Positions 37,128-46,126 are shown, counted from the first letter of the stretch. The stretch is 64,000 nt of DNA from an uncultured Bacteroidia bacterium (GCA_902800045.1 CADCCZ010000003.1:186001-250000); one strand, 5' to 3'. Notes: generated by a model from the sequence alone, not told the origin. Program-made: numbers and translations.

Positions 37128-37802
37128 ATGAAAAAGTATTTAGCAGAAATGATTGGAACCATGGTATTGGTTCTTATGGGATGCGGAACAGCTGTAAGCC
37201 TTAGCTGCGGCGTCGACACTGCATCTGTTGTTGGAACAGCATTGGCGTTTGGTCTTGCCGTAATAGGCATGGCTTACGCAATCGGCAAGATTTCGGGTTG
37301 CCACATCAATCCCGCAATTACCCTTGGTGTTGCATTGAGCGGCAGAATGAGCTGGAAGGATGCCATCATGTACATGATTTTCCAGGTAATTGGAGCATTC
37401 ATCGGTTCGGCTATCTTGTTCTGGTTGACAAAGGAAAGCGGAATGGAAGGCACCGGAGCAAACGACCTGCAGTCAGGTGTTAGCGTACTTGGCGGTCTGC
37501 TTGCCGAAATCTTCTTCACCTGCGTATTCGTTTTTGTAGTTCTTGCAGCTACCCACGAAAAGAATGGTGCAGGCAATGCAGCAGGACTTGCAATTGGTCT
37601 TACTCTTGTACTTGTACACCTCGTTTGCATCCGCTACACTGGCACATCGGTTAACCCGGCTCGTTCGATTGCTCCAGCAGTATTCCAAGGCGGAACAGCA
37701 CTCAGCAACCTGTGGATTTTCATCGTTGGTCCGTTCGTAGGCGGCGCACTTGCAGCTCTCATCTACAAGATTTTCGACTGCAAGAAGGAATGCAACAAGT
37801 AA
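37128..37802 (+). CDS. aqpZ: Aquaporin/glycerol facilitator family channel
   Basis: Six-helix MIP channel in the inner membrane, 224 residues. Both half-helix motifs are intact: GCHINPAITLG and TGTSVNPARSIAPA. The ATG at 37128 (MKKYLAEMIGTMVLVLMGCG) gives the usual short N-terminus; an in-frame start 20 codons upstream is unlikely. Narrow-pore AqpZ-like features are likely but the water-versus-glycerol preference cannot be settled by eye. It is a single gene with a terminator. Confidence 0.92.
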   Translation: MKKYLAEMIGTMVLVLMGCGTAVSLSCGVDTASVVGTALAFGLAVIGMAYAIGKISGCHINPAITLGVALSGRMSWKDAIMYMIFQVIGAFIGSAILFWLTKESGMEGTGANDLQSGVSVLGGLLAEIFFTCVFVFVVLAATHEKNGAGNAAGLAIGLTLVLVHLVCIRYTGTSVNPARSIAPAVFQGGTALSNLWIFIVGPFVGGALAALIYKIFDCKKECNK

Positions 37803-37826
37803 TTTGAAAACTTTACAAACAAAAAT

Positions 37827-37855
37827 AGGGGCGAATGTCGTCCCTATTTTTGTTT
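37827..37855. terminator. Terminator between aqpZ and the second DUF4143 ATPase
   Basis: ATAGGGGCGA / TCGTCCCTAT stem (one G-T pair), then TTTTTGTTT. Convergent genes may share it. Confidence 0.75.
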
Positions 37856-37867
37856 CACACTTTATTT

Positions 37868-39055
37868 TCAATACAGCATACCGAACATCCATAGCGGAAT
37901 CTTGTTGCCAATGCCAACATCTATTCCATCGGCGACGACATAACTATCCGTAACATCGGCTATTTGCTTGTAACCTTTCTTCCTGCCACCGACCTCGAAC
38001 AAATATTTGTTATCGACAAGCAAATCGCCCTGTTGTGGCATACAAAGTTTATGGGAACTCAGCATACTTGAGAAAAATGTTTCACGCATAGTTCCTGCAT
38101 CAGTACTTTCGGAAAGCGCGTACATAAGGTTTGTGTTATCGAACAATATCTTCTCGGGCTTCTGCACCAACTTTAATCCTCCGTCTTTCTGAAACAACCG
38201 TCTAATTAACGCCGCACGATGAAGCAACTGTAGCATCTTATATACGCTGTCCCTCGAAGCCCCAAGAAGACTCGACAATTCCTGTACATTAAGAGTATAT
38301 GGATTACGCTGCGCCAAAATTCCAAGCAGCACCTTTATCTTATATACCGACTCGTATTCTACCTTGGTAACAGATGGAATCTCTACCTGAATAATTACAT
38401 TTACAACATTTTCCAAACGCTGCAGAAATCCGTCTCCTTCTTCCTTATAAAAAGGATAATACCCATTAATAAGATACTGCTCAAAATATTTCAAGACTGG
38501 CAACTTATTTGTAAGCCGAGCTGCAATGGACTCATGTTTTTCAAGGATGTCCTCCAAAGACAGCGCTGGCAAGTCGACAATGCCTTCCAATTTAAGGTAT
38601 TCGCGAAAACTTAACCCTTGCATAGTATATGTCCTGCATCGGCGCGACAAATCAGCATCACTTTCGTCCAGATGCAACATTGATGAACCTGTTACTACTA
38701 CTTTCAACTTGGGATACGAATCGTAAATTTCCTTTATCTGCTTGTCCCAACCATTGTATTTGTGAACCTCGTCAAGAAAAAGATGTGTTTTCCCGTGAGA
38801 TACAAGATAGTCAGCCAAATCAACAATCGTATGCGTGGCAAACCAAGAATTGTCGGCGGAAACATAGAATACGCTGTTCGGGTCGTCAAAAGCCTGCTTG
38901 ATATGCTGTAGCAGCATTGTAGTTTTTCCAACGCCCTTTTGTCCTTTGAGCATTATGAGACGGTTTTTCCAGTTGATTTGCGGATAAAGATACCTTACAA
39001 AGTCAAGACTAACATCGTCTAACAAATGAAGATAGATGGAATTTAGTCGCTGCAT
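37868..39055 (-). CDS. AAA-family ATPase with DUF4143 domain (paralogue)
   Basis: 395 residues, same architecture as the gene at 6814-8019: Walker A GQKGVGKT at 38-45, HLFLDEVHKYNGW as Walker B, VVTGSSMLHLDESDADLSRR, a winged-helix-like LSSLLGASRDSVYKML and a C-terminal LVDNKYLFEVGGRKKG nuclease-like fold, ending IPLWMFGMLY (the other ends IPLWAFGMLY). Clearly a paralogue, though sequence between motifs is diverged. It has its own promoter and a palindrome in its leader. Confidence 0.85.
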   Translation of the reverse strand: MQRLNSIYLHLLDDVSLDFVRYLYPQINWKNRLIMLKGQKGVGKTTMLLQHIKQAFDDPNSVFYVSADNSWFATHTIVDLADYLVSHGKTHLFLDEVHKYNGWDKQIKEIYDSYPKLKVVVTGSSMLHLDESDADLSRRCRTYTMQGLSFREYLKLEGIVDLPALSLEDILEKHESIAARLTNKLPVLKYFEQYLINGYYPFYKEEGDGFLQRLENVVNVIIQVEIPSVTKVEYESVYKIKVLLGILAQRNPYTLNVQELSSLLGASRDSVYKMLQLLHRAALIRRLFQKDGGLKLVQKPEKILFDNTNLMYALSESTDAGTMRETFFSSMLSSHKLCMPQQGDLLVDNKYLFEVGGRKKGYKQIADVTDSYVVADGIDVGIGNKIPLWMFGMLY

Positions 39056-39119
39056 AACTATATGTTTTTACTTAATTGTCGTTTATATAAGTTAATTTAA
39101 TACATATTTTGTCGTTTCT

Positions 39120-39149
39120 AAAAGTCAATTTTAAATTATTTTGACTTTT
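39120..39149. repeat. Palindrome in the leader of the second DUF4143 ATPase
   Basis: AAAAGTCAA (39120-39128) and TTGACTTTT (39141-39149) are exact inverted copies with a 12-base AT-only centre. It lies downstream of the predicted transcription start, within a leader of about 105 bases. Confidence 0.65.
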
Positions 39150-39168
39150 ACAAAAGTTATTTTCGCAG

Positions 39169-39201
39169 CAAAAGTAGTTCTAATATTTGAAACAGACAAA
39201 A
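39169..39201 (-). promoter_or_regulatory. Promoter of the second DUF4143 ATPase
   Basis: Minus-strand TTTTTG-like element (39197-39201), 20 bases, TACTTTTG (39169-39176). Confidence 0.6.
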
Positions 39202-39215
39202 ATACGTCCCTATTT

Positions 39216-39248
39216 TTTTGGCGCAAAATTTGATTTAATGTAAATTTG
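39216..39248 (+). promoter_or_regulatory. Promoter of the first PD40 envelope gene
   Basis: TTTTG (39216-39220), exactly 20 bases, TAAATTTG (39241-39248), 20 bases before the ATG. It is divergent from the ATPase promoter. Confidence 0.75.
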
Positions 39249-39267
39249 CACCTGCATTGTTACTAAA

Positions 39268-40809
39268 ATGAAACGACTTGCAGCCATATTACTAGCATTG
39301 TTCCTCTGCGCAACACTCACTGCGCAGAAAGCCATCAAACTTGCCGATGCTGCACTTGAGCGCGAACAATTTTCGGAAGCCATATCGCTGTACACGCCCC
39401 TTGCCGAAAAGCACAAGCACAACAAAAAACTTGTCTCGGAACTATACTACAAGATTGGCTACTGCTACAAGAAACTTTCGATTCCCGAAGAAGCCGCGCC
39501 AAATTTCAAACTTGCAATCGAAAACGGTTGCGAGGATTCATTAGCATACCTATATTTCGGCGAGGCACTGCAGATGCTACAGCTTTACGACTCGGCACTT
39601 GTGCAGTTCCAGCGATTCGGCGAACTTTCGCCTGGCAGCCGACTTGCGCAGAAAGGCATAAAAGGCATCGCCCTCGCCCGCGAAATGCTTGCCAATCCGT
39701 CACGCTACGAGGTTACGCTCAAACCGATAATCAATTCGGGCGGTGAAGACTATTGCCCGTTCTACGAGGCTCGCACACACAAGAAGGTATACTTTACATC
39801 TACCCGCAATGCCCCTACGCATGTCACCATCAGTCCCGAATCGGGAGAATACTGCTCCAACATATTCTACGCCGAGCAGGACCGCGAAGGCAAGTGGAGC
39901 GAAGCCAAGATTGCCCCGGGCAACATAAACACAACGGCCGAAGAAGGTGCCGCCTGCCTCAACCGCAAGTCCAACAACCTGTATTTCACGCGCTGCACCT
40001 ACGACAAGAACAGCGACAAGGGCTGCCGCATCTATATGGCCAAGAAAGTTGGCAACAACTGGATGAATGCGCAAGAAGTCCCAATCAAGGGCATTCCCGA
40101 CAGCGTCTCCATAGGTCACCCAGCCATCAGCGACGACGAGCTGACACTATATTTTGTTGCCGATTCGCTGTTTGGCGGACTTGGTGGCAAGGATATCTAC
40201 CGAGTTACCCGACAGCGCAAGAATCAACCGTTCAATCCGCCGCAAAACCTTGGCAGCTACATCAATACCGAAGAAGACGAGGTTCATCCCTACATCCGCA
40301 GCAACGGCGACCTGTACTTCGCATCGGACGGACACCCCGGCATGGGCGGTTTCGACATCTACCTTGCCAAGCAAGTAAAAAATTCCGAATACATTATTAT
40401 AAATATGGGCTACCCTATCAACACCTCGCTTGATGATTTCGGAATTGTGTTCACTGGCATGCGCGAAGAAGGATTCCTGTCGTCGAGACGCAGAGGCGGA
40501 GTCGGGAAGACCGACCTTTACCACTTTGTGCTGCCCGAAATTTCGTTCACCGTTTCGGGTACGGTCTGGGACAAGGAACTTAACAAGCCCATTCCAAATG
40601 TCGACATACAGATTATGAACGACGAATATGTGCTGATGGACACCCAGACCACCGACGAAAACGGCAGGTACGAACTTGAACTTAAACCAGAAAACAACTA
40701 CATAATATTTTACAAGGCATCGAACTACAAAATTGGAAAAGCCAACGTAGAGACAAAAGGCCTTACCGAAACGAAAAATTTTGTAAGAGATATTTTTATG
40801 GAGAAATAG
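39268..40809 (+). CDS. TPR/PD40 envelope protein lacking an OmpA domain
   Basis: 513 residues. Signal peptide (ALFLCATLTAQ), TPR region (about 20-130: YYKIGYCYKKLSIPEEAAPNFKLAIENG), a PD40/WD40-like propeller (about 150-420, repeated LYFxSD and DIYLA strand signatures such as GDLYFASDGHPGMGGFDIYLA) and a carboxypeptidase-regulatory-like beta-sandwich (about 425-505). It stops where its downstream neighbour continues into an OmpA domain. Tandem paralogue of the next gene; likely periplasmic, associated with the outer membrane or T9SS. No frameshift was seen at the end. Confidence 0.85.
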   Translation: MKRLAAILLALFLCATLTAQKAIKLADAALEREQFSEAISLYTPLAEKHKHNKKLVSELYYKIGYCYKKLSIPEEAAPNFKLAIENGCEDSLAYLYFGEALQMLQLYDSALVQFQRFGELSPGSRLAQKGIKGIALAREMLANPSRYEVTLKPIINSGGEDYCPFYEARTHKKVYFTSTRNAPTHVTISPESGEYCSNIFYAEQDREGKWSEAKIAPGNINTTAEEGAACLNRKSNNLYFTRCTYDKNSDKGCRIYMAKKVGNNWMNAQEVPIKGIPDSVSIGHPAISDDELTLYFVADSLFGGLGGKDIYRVTRQRKNQPFNPPQNLGSYINTEEDEVHPYIRSNGDLYFASDGHPGMGGFDIYLAKQVKNSEYIIINMGYPINTSLDDFGIVFTGMREEGFLSSRRRGGVGKTDLYHFVLPEISFTVSGTVWDKELNKPIPNVDIQIMNDEYVLMDTQTTDENGRYELELKPENNYIIFYKASNYKIGKANVETKGLTETKNFVRDIFMEK

Positions 40810-40960
40810 GCTGAAAGGCTTGAAGGCGAAAAGGCTGAAAGGCGAGAAGGCGAGAAGCCATTTGTACAGACGCAAAATTTTGCGTCTCAAAAACGGCGAA
40901 GCCATTGAAACAACTAGAAACAGCGTAGCATGAAACGGCGTCAGCCATAGAAACTTTGAA
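40810..40960. repeat. Intergenic repeats: GGCGAAAAGGCTGA-type, a 20-bp perfect palindrome and mini-hairpins
   Basis: GAAAGGCTTGAAGGCG-like units (40810-40860), then the perfect 20-bp palindrome AGACGCAAAATTTTGCGTCT (40868-40887), then AGAAAC + hairpin units (GGCGAAGCC, AGCGTAGC, GGCGTCAGCC) to about 40960. Related to the array at 36776-36945. Confidence 0.75.
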
Positions 40961-41000
40961 ACTTTTTACAATACTTTGCTGTTGATTGAAAAAATAAATG

Positions 41001-41008
41001 TATATTTG
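41001..41008 (+). promoter_or_regulatory. -7 promoter element of the OmpA-family gene
   Basis: TATATTTG, 32 bases before the ATG; TTTG lies 22 bases upstream. Confidence 0.55.
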
Positions 41009-41039
41009 GGCACTTTTTTAAAATGGATATTCTGTATAT

Positions 41040-43118
41040 ATGAAACGACTACTCGCAATAGCAATAATGGTTTTCATGGTGCTGTCCATGCAAGCACAGA
41101 AAGCTCTGATTGACAAGGGAAACGAATATTTCAACCAGTATTCATTCGACTTGGCTAAGGACTATTATGAAAAGGCTCTGCCAAGCATCTCATCAAAGGA
41201 AGATCTTGCAAAAGTCAACTACCAGTTGGGATATTGCTACAAGGAACTTGGAAATACCGACAAGTCGGAGATGTATTTCAGGGTTGCAGTGAAAAATTTT
41301 GTCAGGGGTGTCATCAAGCCCGACGTATTGCTTTTCTACGCTGATGCACTCAGAATGAACGGAAAGTACGAGGAAGCTATCGACTACTACCAGCAATACC
41401 TCAGATATGCTCCGCAGGACCACCGTGCAAAGAGCGGTAAGGAATCGTGCACAATCGTTCCAAGCTGGATTAGCCGTCCAACCCGCTACAAAGTCACAAA
41501 CGTATCGAAGTTCAACACTGCTCAGGCCGACTTCTCGATAGTTTGGGCATCGAAGGACTACCGCACCGTATATTTCACCTCATCGCGCGAAGGTTCGCTG
41601 GGTAGCCGCGACAACTACAAGTCGGGACAGAAGTTCACCGATATTTTCGAAGTAACACAAGACAGAAAAGGCGCTTGGTCGTCACCGACTCCAATAACTG
41701 GCGGAGTCAACTCTGAAGACGACGAAGGTGCATCAACAGTTTCACTCAAGGGTACCGACATGTACTTCACCCGCTGCAAGGCAGGTAAGAAAGTTGACGA
41801 ACCATGCAAAGTTTTTCTCAGCACTAAGAAAGGTAACGCATGGGGACAAGCTATCCAAATCGAATTACCAGGATTCGAATCTGCCGAAATTGGTTATCCG
41901 GCATTGTCTCCTGACGACAAAACCTTATACTTCAGCGCAGAAGTAGAAGGCGGTTATGGAGGTCTGGACTTGTATATGGCACAAAGAGTAGGAACTTCAA
42001 ACAAGTTCACAAAGCCTATCAACCTCGGTCCGAAGATCAACACTCTCGGCGACGAAGTTTTCCCGACAGTTCGCGAAGACGGCACCTTGTATTTCGCTTC
42101 CGACGGACATCAGGGAATGGGCGGCCTCGACATCTACAAAGCCGTTAAGAAAGGCAAGGATTTCACTGGTGTTGAAAACATGAAGTACCCAATCAACTCA
42201 TCGTTCGACGATTTCGGAATCATTTTCACCGGCAAAGAGGAATCGGGCTACTTCTCATCTAACCGCAAGGGCGGAAAGGGAAGCGACGACATTTATTCGT
42301 TTACGCTGCCTCCACTACAAATCACAATGAACGGTGTTATCTACGATACAACCAACATCGACAGAAAAATTCCGCTTAAGGAAGCAAAAATTACCGTTTA
42401 TGCCGATGGCGCTGTAGTAAGCGAACTCACTTCCAACGAAAAAGGTCAGTTCACAATGCCTTTGCAGAAAGACAAGGTATACGAAGTAAAAGGCGAAGTT
42501 TCGAGAGACTACTTCTCAAATTCGATTAGATTCTCGACAGCAAAGGTCGAATACGATACCGCTTTCAATGTAATACTCAACCTTGGTCGCATACCGCGCG
42601 TTATCGAACTTCCAAACATCGAATACGCATACGACAAGGCCGACTTGAAGCCAGAATCGACAGTTTCGCTCGATGCTTTGGTAAAGACGTTGAACGACAA
42701 CCCGAACATCACTATCGAAATGCGTGCTCATACCGACTTCCGTGGCAACGATGACTATAACATGACGCTTTCGCTTGCCCGTGCAAAATCGTGTGTTGAC
42801 TACTTGATTTCAAAGGGTATAAAGCCTGACAGACTTACAGCCAAGGGTTTCGGCGAAACCGAACCTAAGACCGTAACCGCACAGATGGCTAAGGAATATA
42901 CCTTCTTGAAAGCTGGTGATGTGCTTAACGAAGAATTCATCAACAAGTTGCCGGATTTCGGAAAGAAGGAAATCTGCCACCAGCTTAACCGTCGTACCGA
43001 ATTCAGCGTAGTATCGACCGACTACGGCATCGAGGAAGCCGAAAAGAAGGCTGCCGAAGAAGAAGCCGCAAGAAAGGGTAACGCTGTAATACAACACAAC
43101 GATAGCGACGATTTCTAG
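41040..43118 (+). CDS. OmpA-family protein with TPR, PD40 and regulatory-like domains (PorE-like)
   Basis: 692 residues. Signal peptide (cleavage near SMQAQK), TPR region (about 20-135), PD40 propeller (about 150-430; repeats such as GTLYFASDGHQGMGGLDIYKA), carboxypeptidase-regulatory-like domain (about 435-515) and C-terminal OmpA peptidoglycan-binding domain (about 530-680) with IEMRAHTDFRGNDDYNMTLS and SLARAKSCVDYLISKGI. This order matches PorE (PG1058) of the Porphyromonas T9SS, which anchors the secretion apparatus to peptidoglycan. Unlike PorE it lacks a lipobox, so the assignment is 'PorE-like'. A terminator follows. Confidence 0.87.
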   Translation: MKRLLAIAIMVFMVLSMQAQKALIDKGNEYFNQYSFDLAKDYYEKALPSISSKEDLAKVNYQLGYCYKELGNTDKSEMYFRVAVKNFVRGVIKPDVLLFYADALRMNGKYEEAIDYYQQYLRYAPQDHRAKSGKESCTIVPSWISRPTRYKVTNVSKFNTAQADFSIVWASKDYRTVYFTSSREGSLGSRDNYKSGQKFTDIFEVTQDRKGAWSSPTPITGGVNSEDDEGASTVSLKGTDMYFTRCKAGKKVDEPCKVFLSTKKGNAWGQAIQIELPGFESAEIGYPALSPDDKTLYFSAEVEGGYGGLDLYMAQRVGTSNKFTKPINLGPKINTLGDEVFPTVREDGTLYFASDGHQGMGGLDIYKAVKKGKDFTGVENMKYPINSSFDDFGIIFTGKEESGYFSSNRKGGKGSDDIYSFTLPPLQITMNGVIYDTTNIDRKIPLKEAKITVYADGAVVSELTSNEKGQFTMPLQKDKVYEVKGEVSRDYFSNSIRFSTAKVEYDTAFNVILNLGRIPRVIELPNIEYAYDKADLKPESTVSLDALVKTLNDNPNITIEMRAHTDFRGNDDYNMTLSLARAKSCVDYLISKGIKPDRLTAKGFGETEPKTVTAQMAKEYTFLKAGDVLNEEFINKLPDFGKKEICHQLNRRTEFSVVSTDYGIEEAEKKAAEEEAARKGNAVIQHNDSDDF

Positions 43119-43139
43119 AATATGAATAAATAATACAAA

Positions 43140-43166
43140 GGCCTCCTCGTCCAGGAGGCTTTTTTT
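43140..43166 (+). terminator. Rho-independent terminator after the OmpA-family gene
   Basis: GCCTCCT / AGGAGGC stem with a 5-base loop and seven T. Confidence 0.85.
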
Positions 43167-43240
43167 ATGACCGTGGCAGACGTATAGCTTCTTCAATTTA
43201 TTGTTTGCCAACAAAAACTTTTATCGCCAAACAAATTAAT

Positions 43241-43248
43241 TACATTTG
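43241..43248 (+). promoter_or_regulatory. -7 promoter element of the metallophosphoesterase gene
   Basis: TACATTTG, 20 bases before the ATG; no clear -33 box. Confidence 0.5.
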
Positions 43249-43267
43249 CGCCAAAATTTGAACAGAC

Positions 43268-44260
43268 ATGATAGGAATGATGCTCGTATCGGTGATTTTC
43301 TTGAGCATAGTATTGTTTGCTATACCAAATATACTATGGTTAGTTGCTTGGCTTGTATGCAAATGCTTCCACTATGCCCTACCCTACGCGCCATTCGGAT
43401 GGACAGCCTTCGTACTGGTAGCATTCGCATGGATAGTGCTTGCCTATGGGTATCTTATAGGTCGCTTCAAACTCGACATCAACAAATGGGACTACCAGAA
43501 CACCGACATTCCAGCCGCTTTCGACGGATACAAGATCGTGCACATCAGCGACCTGCACCTATCTACCTTCGACGACAGTCCTAAGCAACTGCAACGTTTT
43601 GTCGATTCGATAAACGCACAGAACCCCGACCTGATATGCTTTACTGGCGACCTTGTTAGCCTCGGCGTAGAAGAAGCCGAACCATACATCGACATACTTA
43701 AACAGCTGAAAGCCAAGGACGGTGTGACTAGCATTCTTGGCAACCACGACTTCATAATCTACCGTCACCGCAGCGACAGCACATTCGACCGCGAAACAGC
43801 AGTCGCTCGTCTCGACAGCCTGCAACGCAACACCCTCGGATGGCATCTACTACGAAACGAGAGCTATGTCATCGAACGCAACGGCAAAAAAATTACCATC
43901 GTCGGCGTGGACAACAAAAACTGTACAAACCAGGGCTTCCGCACCATCGACATGGGCGACCTGCCCAAAGCAATGCAAGGTACCAACGGATTCCGCATAC
44001 TGCTAACTCACGACCCAAGCCACTGGCGCGGCGAAGTTGTCGGACAAACCGACATTCCACTCACACTTTGCGGACACACACATGCTGCACAAGTAAAGCT
44101 TTTCGGCTGGACTCCAGCATCGTGGACATTCACCGATACCGACGGCCGTTACGACGAAAACGGACAGACAATGTATATAAATGTAGGTCTCGGCTGCACA
44201 TTGCCAGCAAGAATTGGTGCTAATGCCGAAATTACTGTGATAACATTGAAACACAAATAA
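43268..44260 (+). CDS. Membrane-anchored metallophosphoesterase
   Basis: 330 residues. Two N-terminal membrane helices (about 5-28 and 36-60) are followed by a calcineurin-like domain: HISDLHL with His92, Asp95 and His97, then TGDLVS, LGNHDF, LLTHDP and CGHTHAAQ, a complete dimetal site. It is of the YkuE/YaeI-like membrane type. The substrate is unknown. Single-gene unit; no terminator was identified immediately after it. Confidence 0.88.
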   Translation: MIGMMLVSVIFLSIVLFAIPNILWLVAWLVCKCFHYALPYAPFGWTAFVLVAFAWIVLAYGYLIGRFKLDINKWDYQNTDIPAAFDGYKIVHISDLHLSTFDDSPKQLQRFVDSINAQNPDLICFTGDLVSLGVEEAEPYIDILKQLKAKDGVTSILGNHDFIIYRHRSDSTFDRETAVARLDSLQRNTLGWHLLRNESYVIERNGKKITIVGVDNKNCTNQGFRTIDMGDLPKAMQGTNGFRILLTHDPSHWRGEVVGQTDIPLTLCGHTHAAQVKLFGWTPASWTFTDTDGRYDENGQTMYINVGLGCTLPARIGANAEITVITLKHK

Positions 44261-44320
44261 AAAGGAAACTATATACGTGTTGACACAATGTGATTTTTTC
44301 CTATGCTCTCTGAGTCATTA

Positions 44321-44486
44321 CTCGCAAGCTTCGTGCACTAAAGGGTCCGTAAAACAGAACGAACAGCATAAGGTACGTTGCTTGTGAGTTCGTTTATGCG
44401 GAATCTCCAATTGAAAACGTTTCTACAGAAGATTCCGCATAGTTGAACAATATTACGCTCCCCGTTCCGTATCGCGTTATTGTTCT
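44321..44486. repeat. Three consecutive inverted repeats in a gene-free region
   Basis: ACTCGCAAGC (44321-44330) pairs with GCTTGTGAGT (44381-44390, one G-T); TATGCGGAATCT (44396-44407) pairs perfectly with AGATTCCGCATA (44431-44442); GAACAATATTACGC (44446-44459) pairs with GCGTTATTGTTC (44475-44486, 2-base bulge). The 332-base gap 44261-44592 holds these, the terminator below, and no protein gene. Either a structured RNA or a dispersed palindromic repeat. Confidence 0.7.
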
Positions 44487-44545
44487 AACTTGCGGAATGA
44501 CAGTTAATAGCACAAAATTTAGTCAACTTGTATATAGTTACCAAT

Positions 44546-44573
44546 AAAAAAAGGCGGATTTCTCCGCCTTTTT
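44546..44573. terminator. Bidirectional terminator after pepD
   Basis: AAAAAAGGCGGA TTTC TCCGCCTTTTT hairpin. It serves pepD on the minus strand. Confidence 0.85.
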
Positions 44574-44592
44574 ATCTATTGCATATTCCGAT

Positions 44593-46050
44593 TTACTTTA
44601 CAGGAACATTCTTCAAGGTTTCGACCATAAACTTCCAGAATTTCTCAACCGAAGCAATGTTTACTCTCTCAACCGGTGAGTGCGGATGTTCGATGGTAGG
44701 ACCAAACGAAATCATATCCCAGTTGGGGTAAACGTAACCCAACAGACCGCATTCCAAACCAGCGTGGATAGCCATAATCTTAGCATCCTCGTTGAACAAA
44801 CGCTTGTAGCAGTCCTTCATAGTGTTGAGGATTGGCGAATTCATGTTAGGATTCCATCCCGGATACGAACCTGAGAATTCAACATGAGCACCAATCAGGT
44901 CGAAAACAGTACCAATCTTGTACATAGTACCCTTCTTAGCCGATTCTACCGAGCTACGGGTGAGGCACTTAACGCCAAAGTTTCCGTCCTTGCACTCAAC
45001 GATTGCCAAGTTGTTCGAAGTTTCAACCAAACCAGGCATCGAGTCGCTCATTCTTACTACGCCGTGAGGACATACGAATGTAGCCTTGATTATCTTTTCG
45101 CCGATTTCCTTTTCGGCAACCTTTGCCGGCATAGCAACCTTTGCAGCGCAAAGAGCAATGCCCTTTTCTGTAGCTGCGAATTCGCTCTTGTAGTAGCCGT
45201 CAAATCTTGCAACTTCGGCCTCGAAGTTAGCGCAGTCGGCATTAGCGATGAGAACTATTGCGTAAGCCTCGCGCGGGATAGCGTTGCGCATGTCACCACC
45301 CTTGATTTCAGCAAGACGCATATCGGTCTTGTAGAGGCAGTGGTTGAGGAAGCGAACCAAAAGCTTGTTTGCGTTTGCACGACCAATGTTGATGTCCATA
45401 CCGCTGTGACCGCCGTTCAATCCCTTAACATCGATGCGGTAAGCAGTGTAGCCAGCAGGAGCAGCGCATTCGTCATACTTCATGGTAACGTTTACGTCAA
45501 CACCACCAGCACAACCAACGTAAAGTTCGCCTTCGGTTTCGGAGTCGAGGTTCATGAGGATGTCGCCCTTGAGCATGCCAGCCTTCAGGTGGTTAGCACC
45601 TGTCATACCGGTTTCCTCGTCGATTGTGAAGAGGGCTTCAATTGGTCCGTGAACGAGGTCCTTCGATTCGAGGACTGCCATTGCAGCAGCACAACCCATA
45701 CCGTTGTCGGCACCGAGGGTAGTCTGGTTTGCGCGTACCCATTCGCCATCGATGATGGTTTCGATCGGGTCCTTTGTGAAGTCATGAACCTTTTCGTTGT
45801 TCTTCTGCGGAACCATATCGAGGTGTCCCTGAAGGATAACGCCCTTGCGGTTTTCCATACCTGGAGTTGCAGGCTTGCGGATTATAACGTTGCCGATTTC
45901 ATCGACTACTGTTTCGAGACCTAACTTTTCGCCAAATTCCTTAACAAAAGCCACAACCTTTGCTTCGTGCTTCGATGGACGCGGAATCTGTGTCAGTGAA
46001 TAGAAATTCTTCCATACACCCTGTGGATTCAATTTTGTGATTTCACTCAT
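44593..46050 (-). CDS. pepD: Aminoacyl-histidine dipeptidase (M20, PepD)
   Basis: Cytoplasmic metallo-dipeptidase hydrolysing Xaa-His and other dipeptides, 485 residues. Metal ligands and catalytic acids lie in LQGHLDMVPQ, TLGADNGMG and TIDEETGMTG; the dimerisation (lid) domain follows, and a late HAGLECGLLG matches the family. The MSEITKLNPQGVWKNFYSLTQIPRPS-type start is standard for Bacteroidota PepD. Single gene with its own promoter and terminator. Confidence 0.94.
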   Translation of the reverse strand: MSEITKLNPQGVWKNFYSLTQIPRPSKHEAKVVAFVKEFGEKLGLETVVDEIGNVIIRKPATPGMENRKGVILQGHLDMVPQKNNEKVHDFTKDPIETIIDGEWVRANQTTLGADNGMGCAAAMAVLESKDLVHGPIEALFTIDEETGMTGANHLKAGMLKGDILMNLDSETEGELYVGCAGGVDVNVTMKYDECAAPAGYTAYRIDVKGLNGGHSGMDINIGRANANKLLVRFLNHCLYKTDMRLAEIKGGDMRNAIPREAYAIVLIANADCANFEAEVARFDGYYKSEFAATEKGIALCAAKVAMPAKVAEKEIGEKIIKATFVCPHGVVRMSDSMPGLVETSNNLAIVECKDGNFGVKCLTRSSVESAKKGTMYKIGTVFDLIGAHVEFSGSYPGWNPNMNSPILNTMKDCYKRLFNEDAKIMAIHAGLECGLLGYVYPNWDMISFGPTIEHPHSPVERVNIASVEKFWKFMVETLKNVPVK

Positions 46051-46096
46051 AATTTTATTTGTTTTTTAATTTGTTTGTAATTTTATTTACGGATGG

Positions 46097-46126
46097 CAAA
46101 TATAAAAAATATTTCTGAACCGCAAA
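46097..46126 (-). promoter_or_regulatory. Promoter of pepD
   Basis: Minus-strand TTTG (46123-46126), 18 bases, TATATTTG (46097-46104). Confidence 0.65.

Noticed and set aside
40868..40887. Terminator made of the 20-bp palindrome
   Set aside because: It is a perfect palindrome without loop and without a following T-run, so an intrinsic terminator is not supported.
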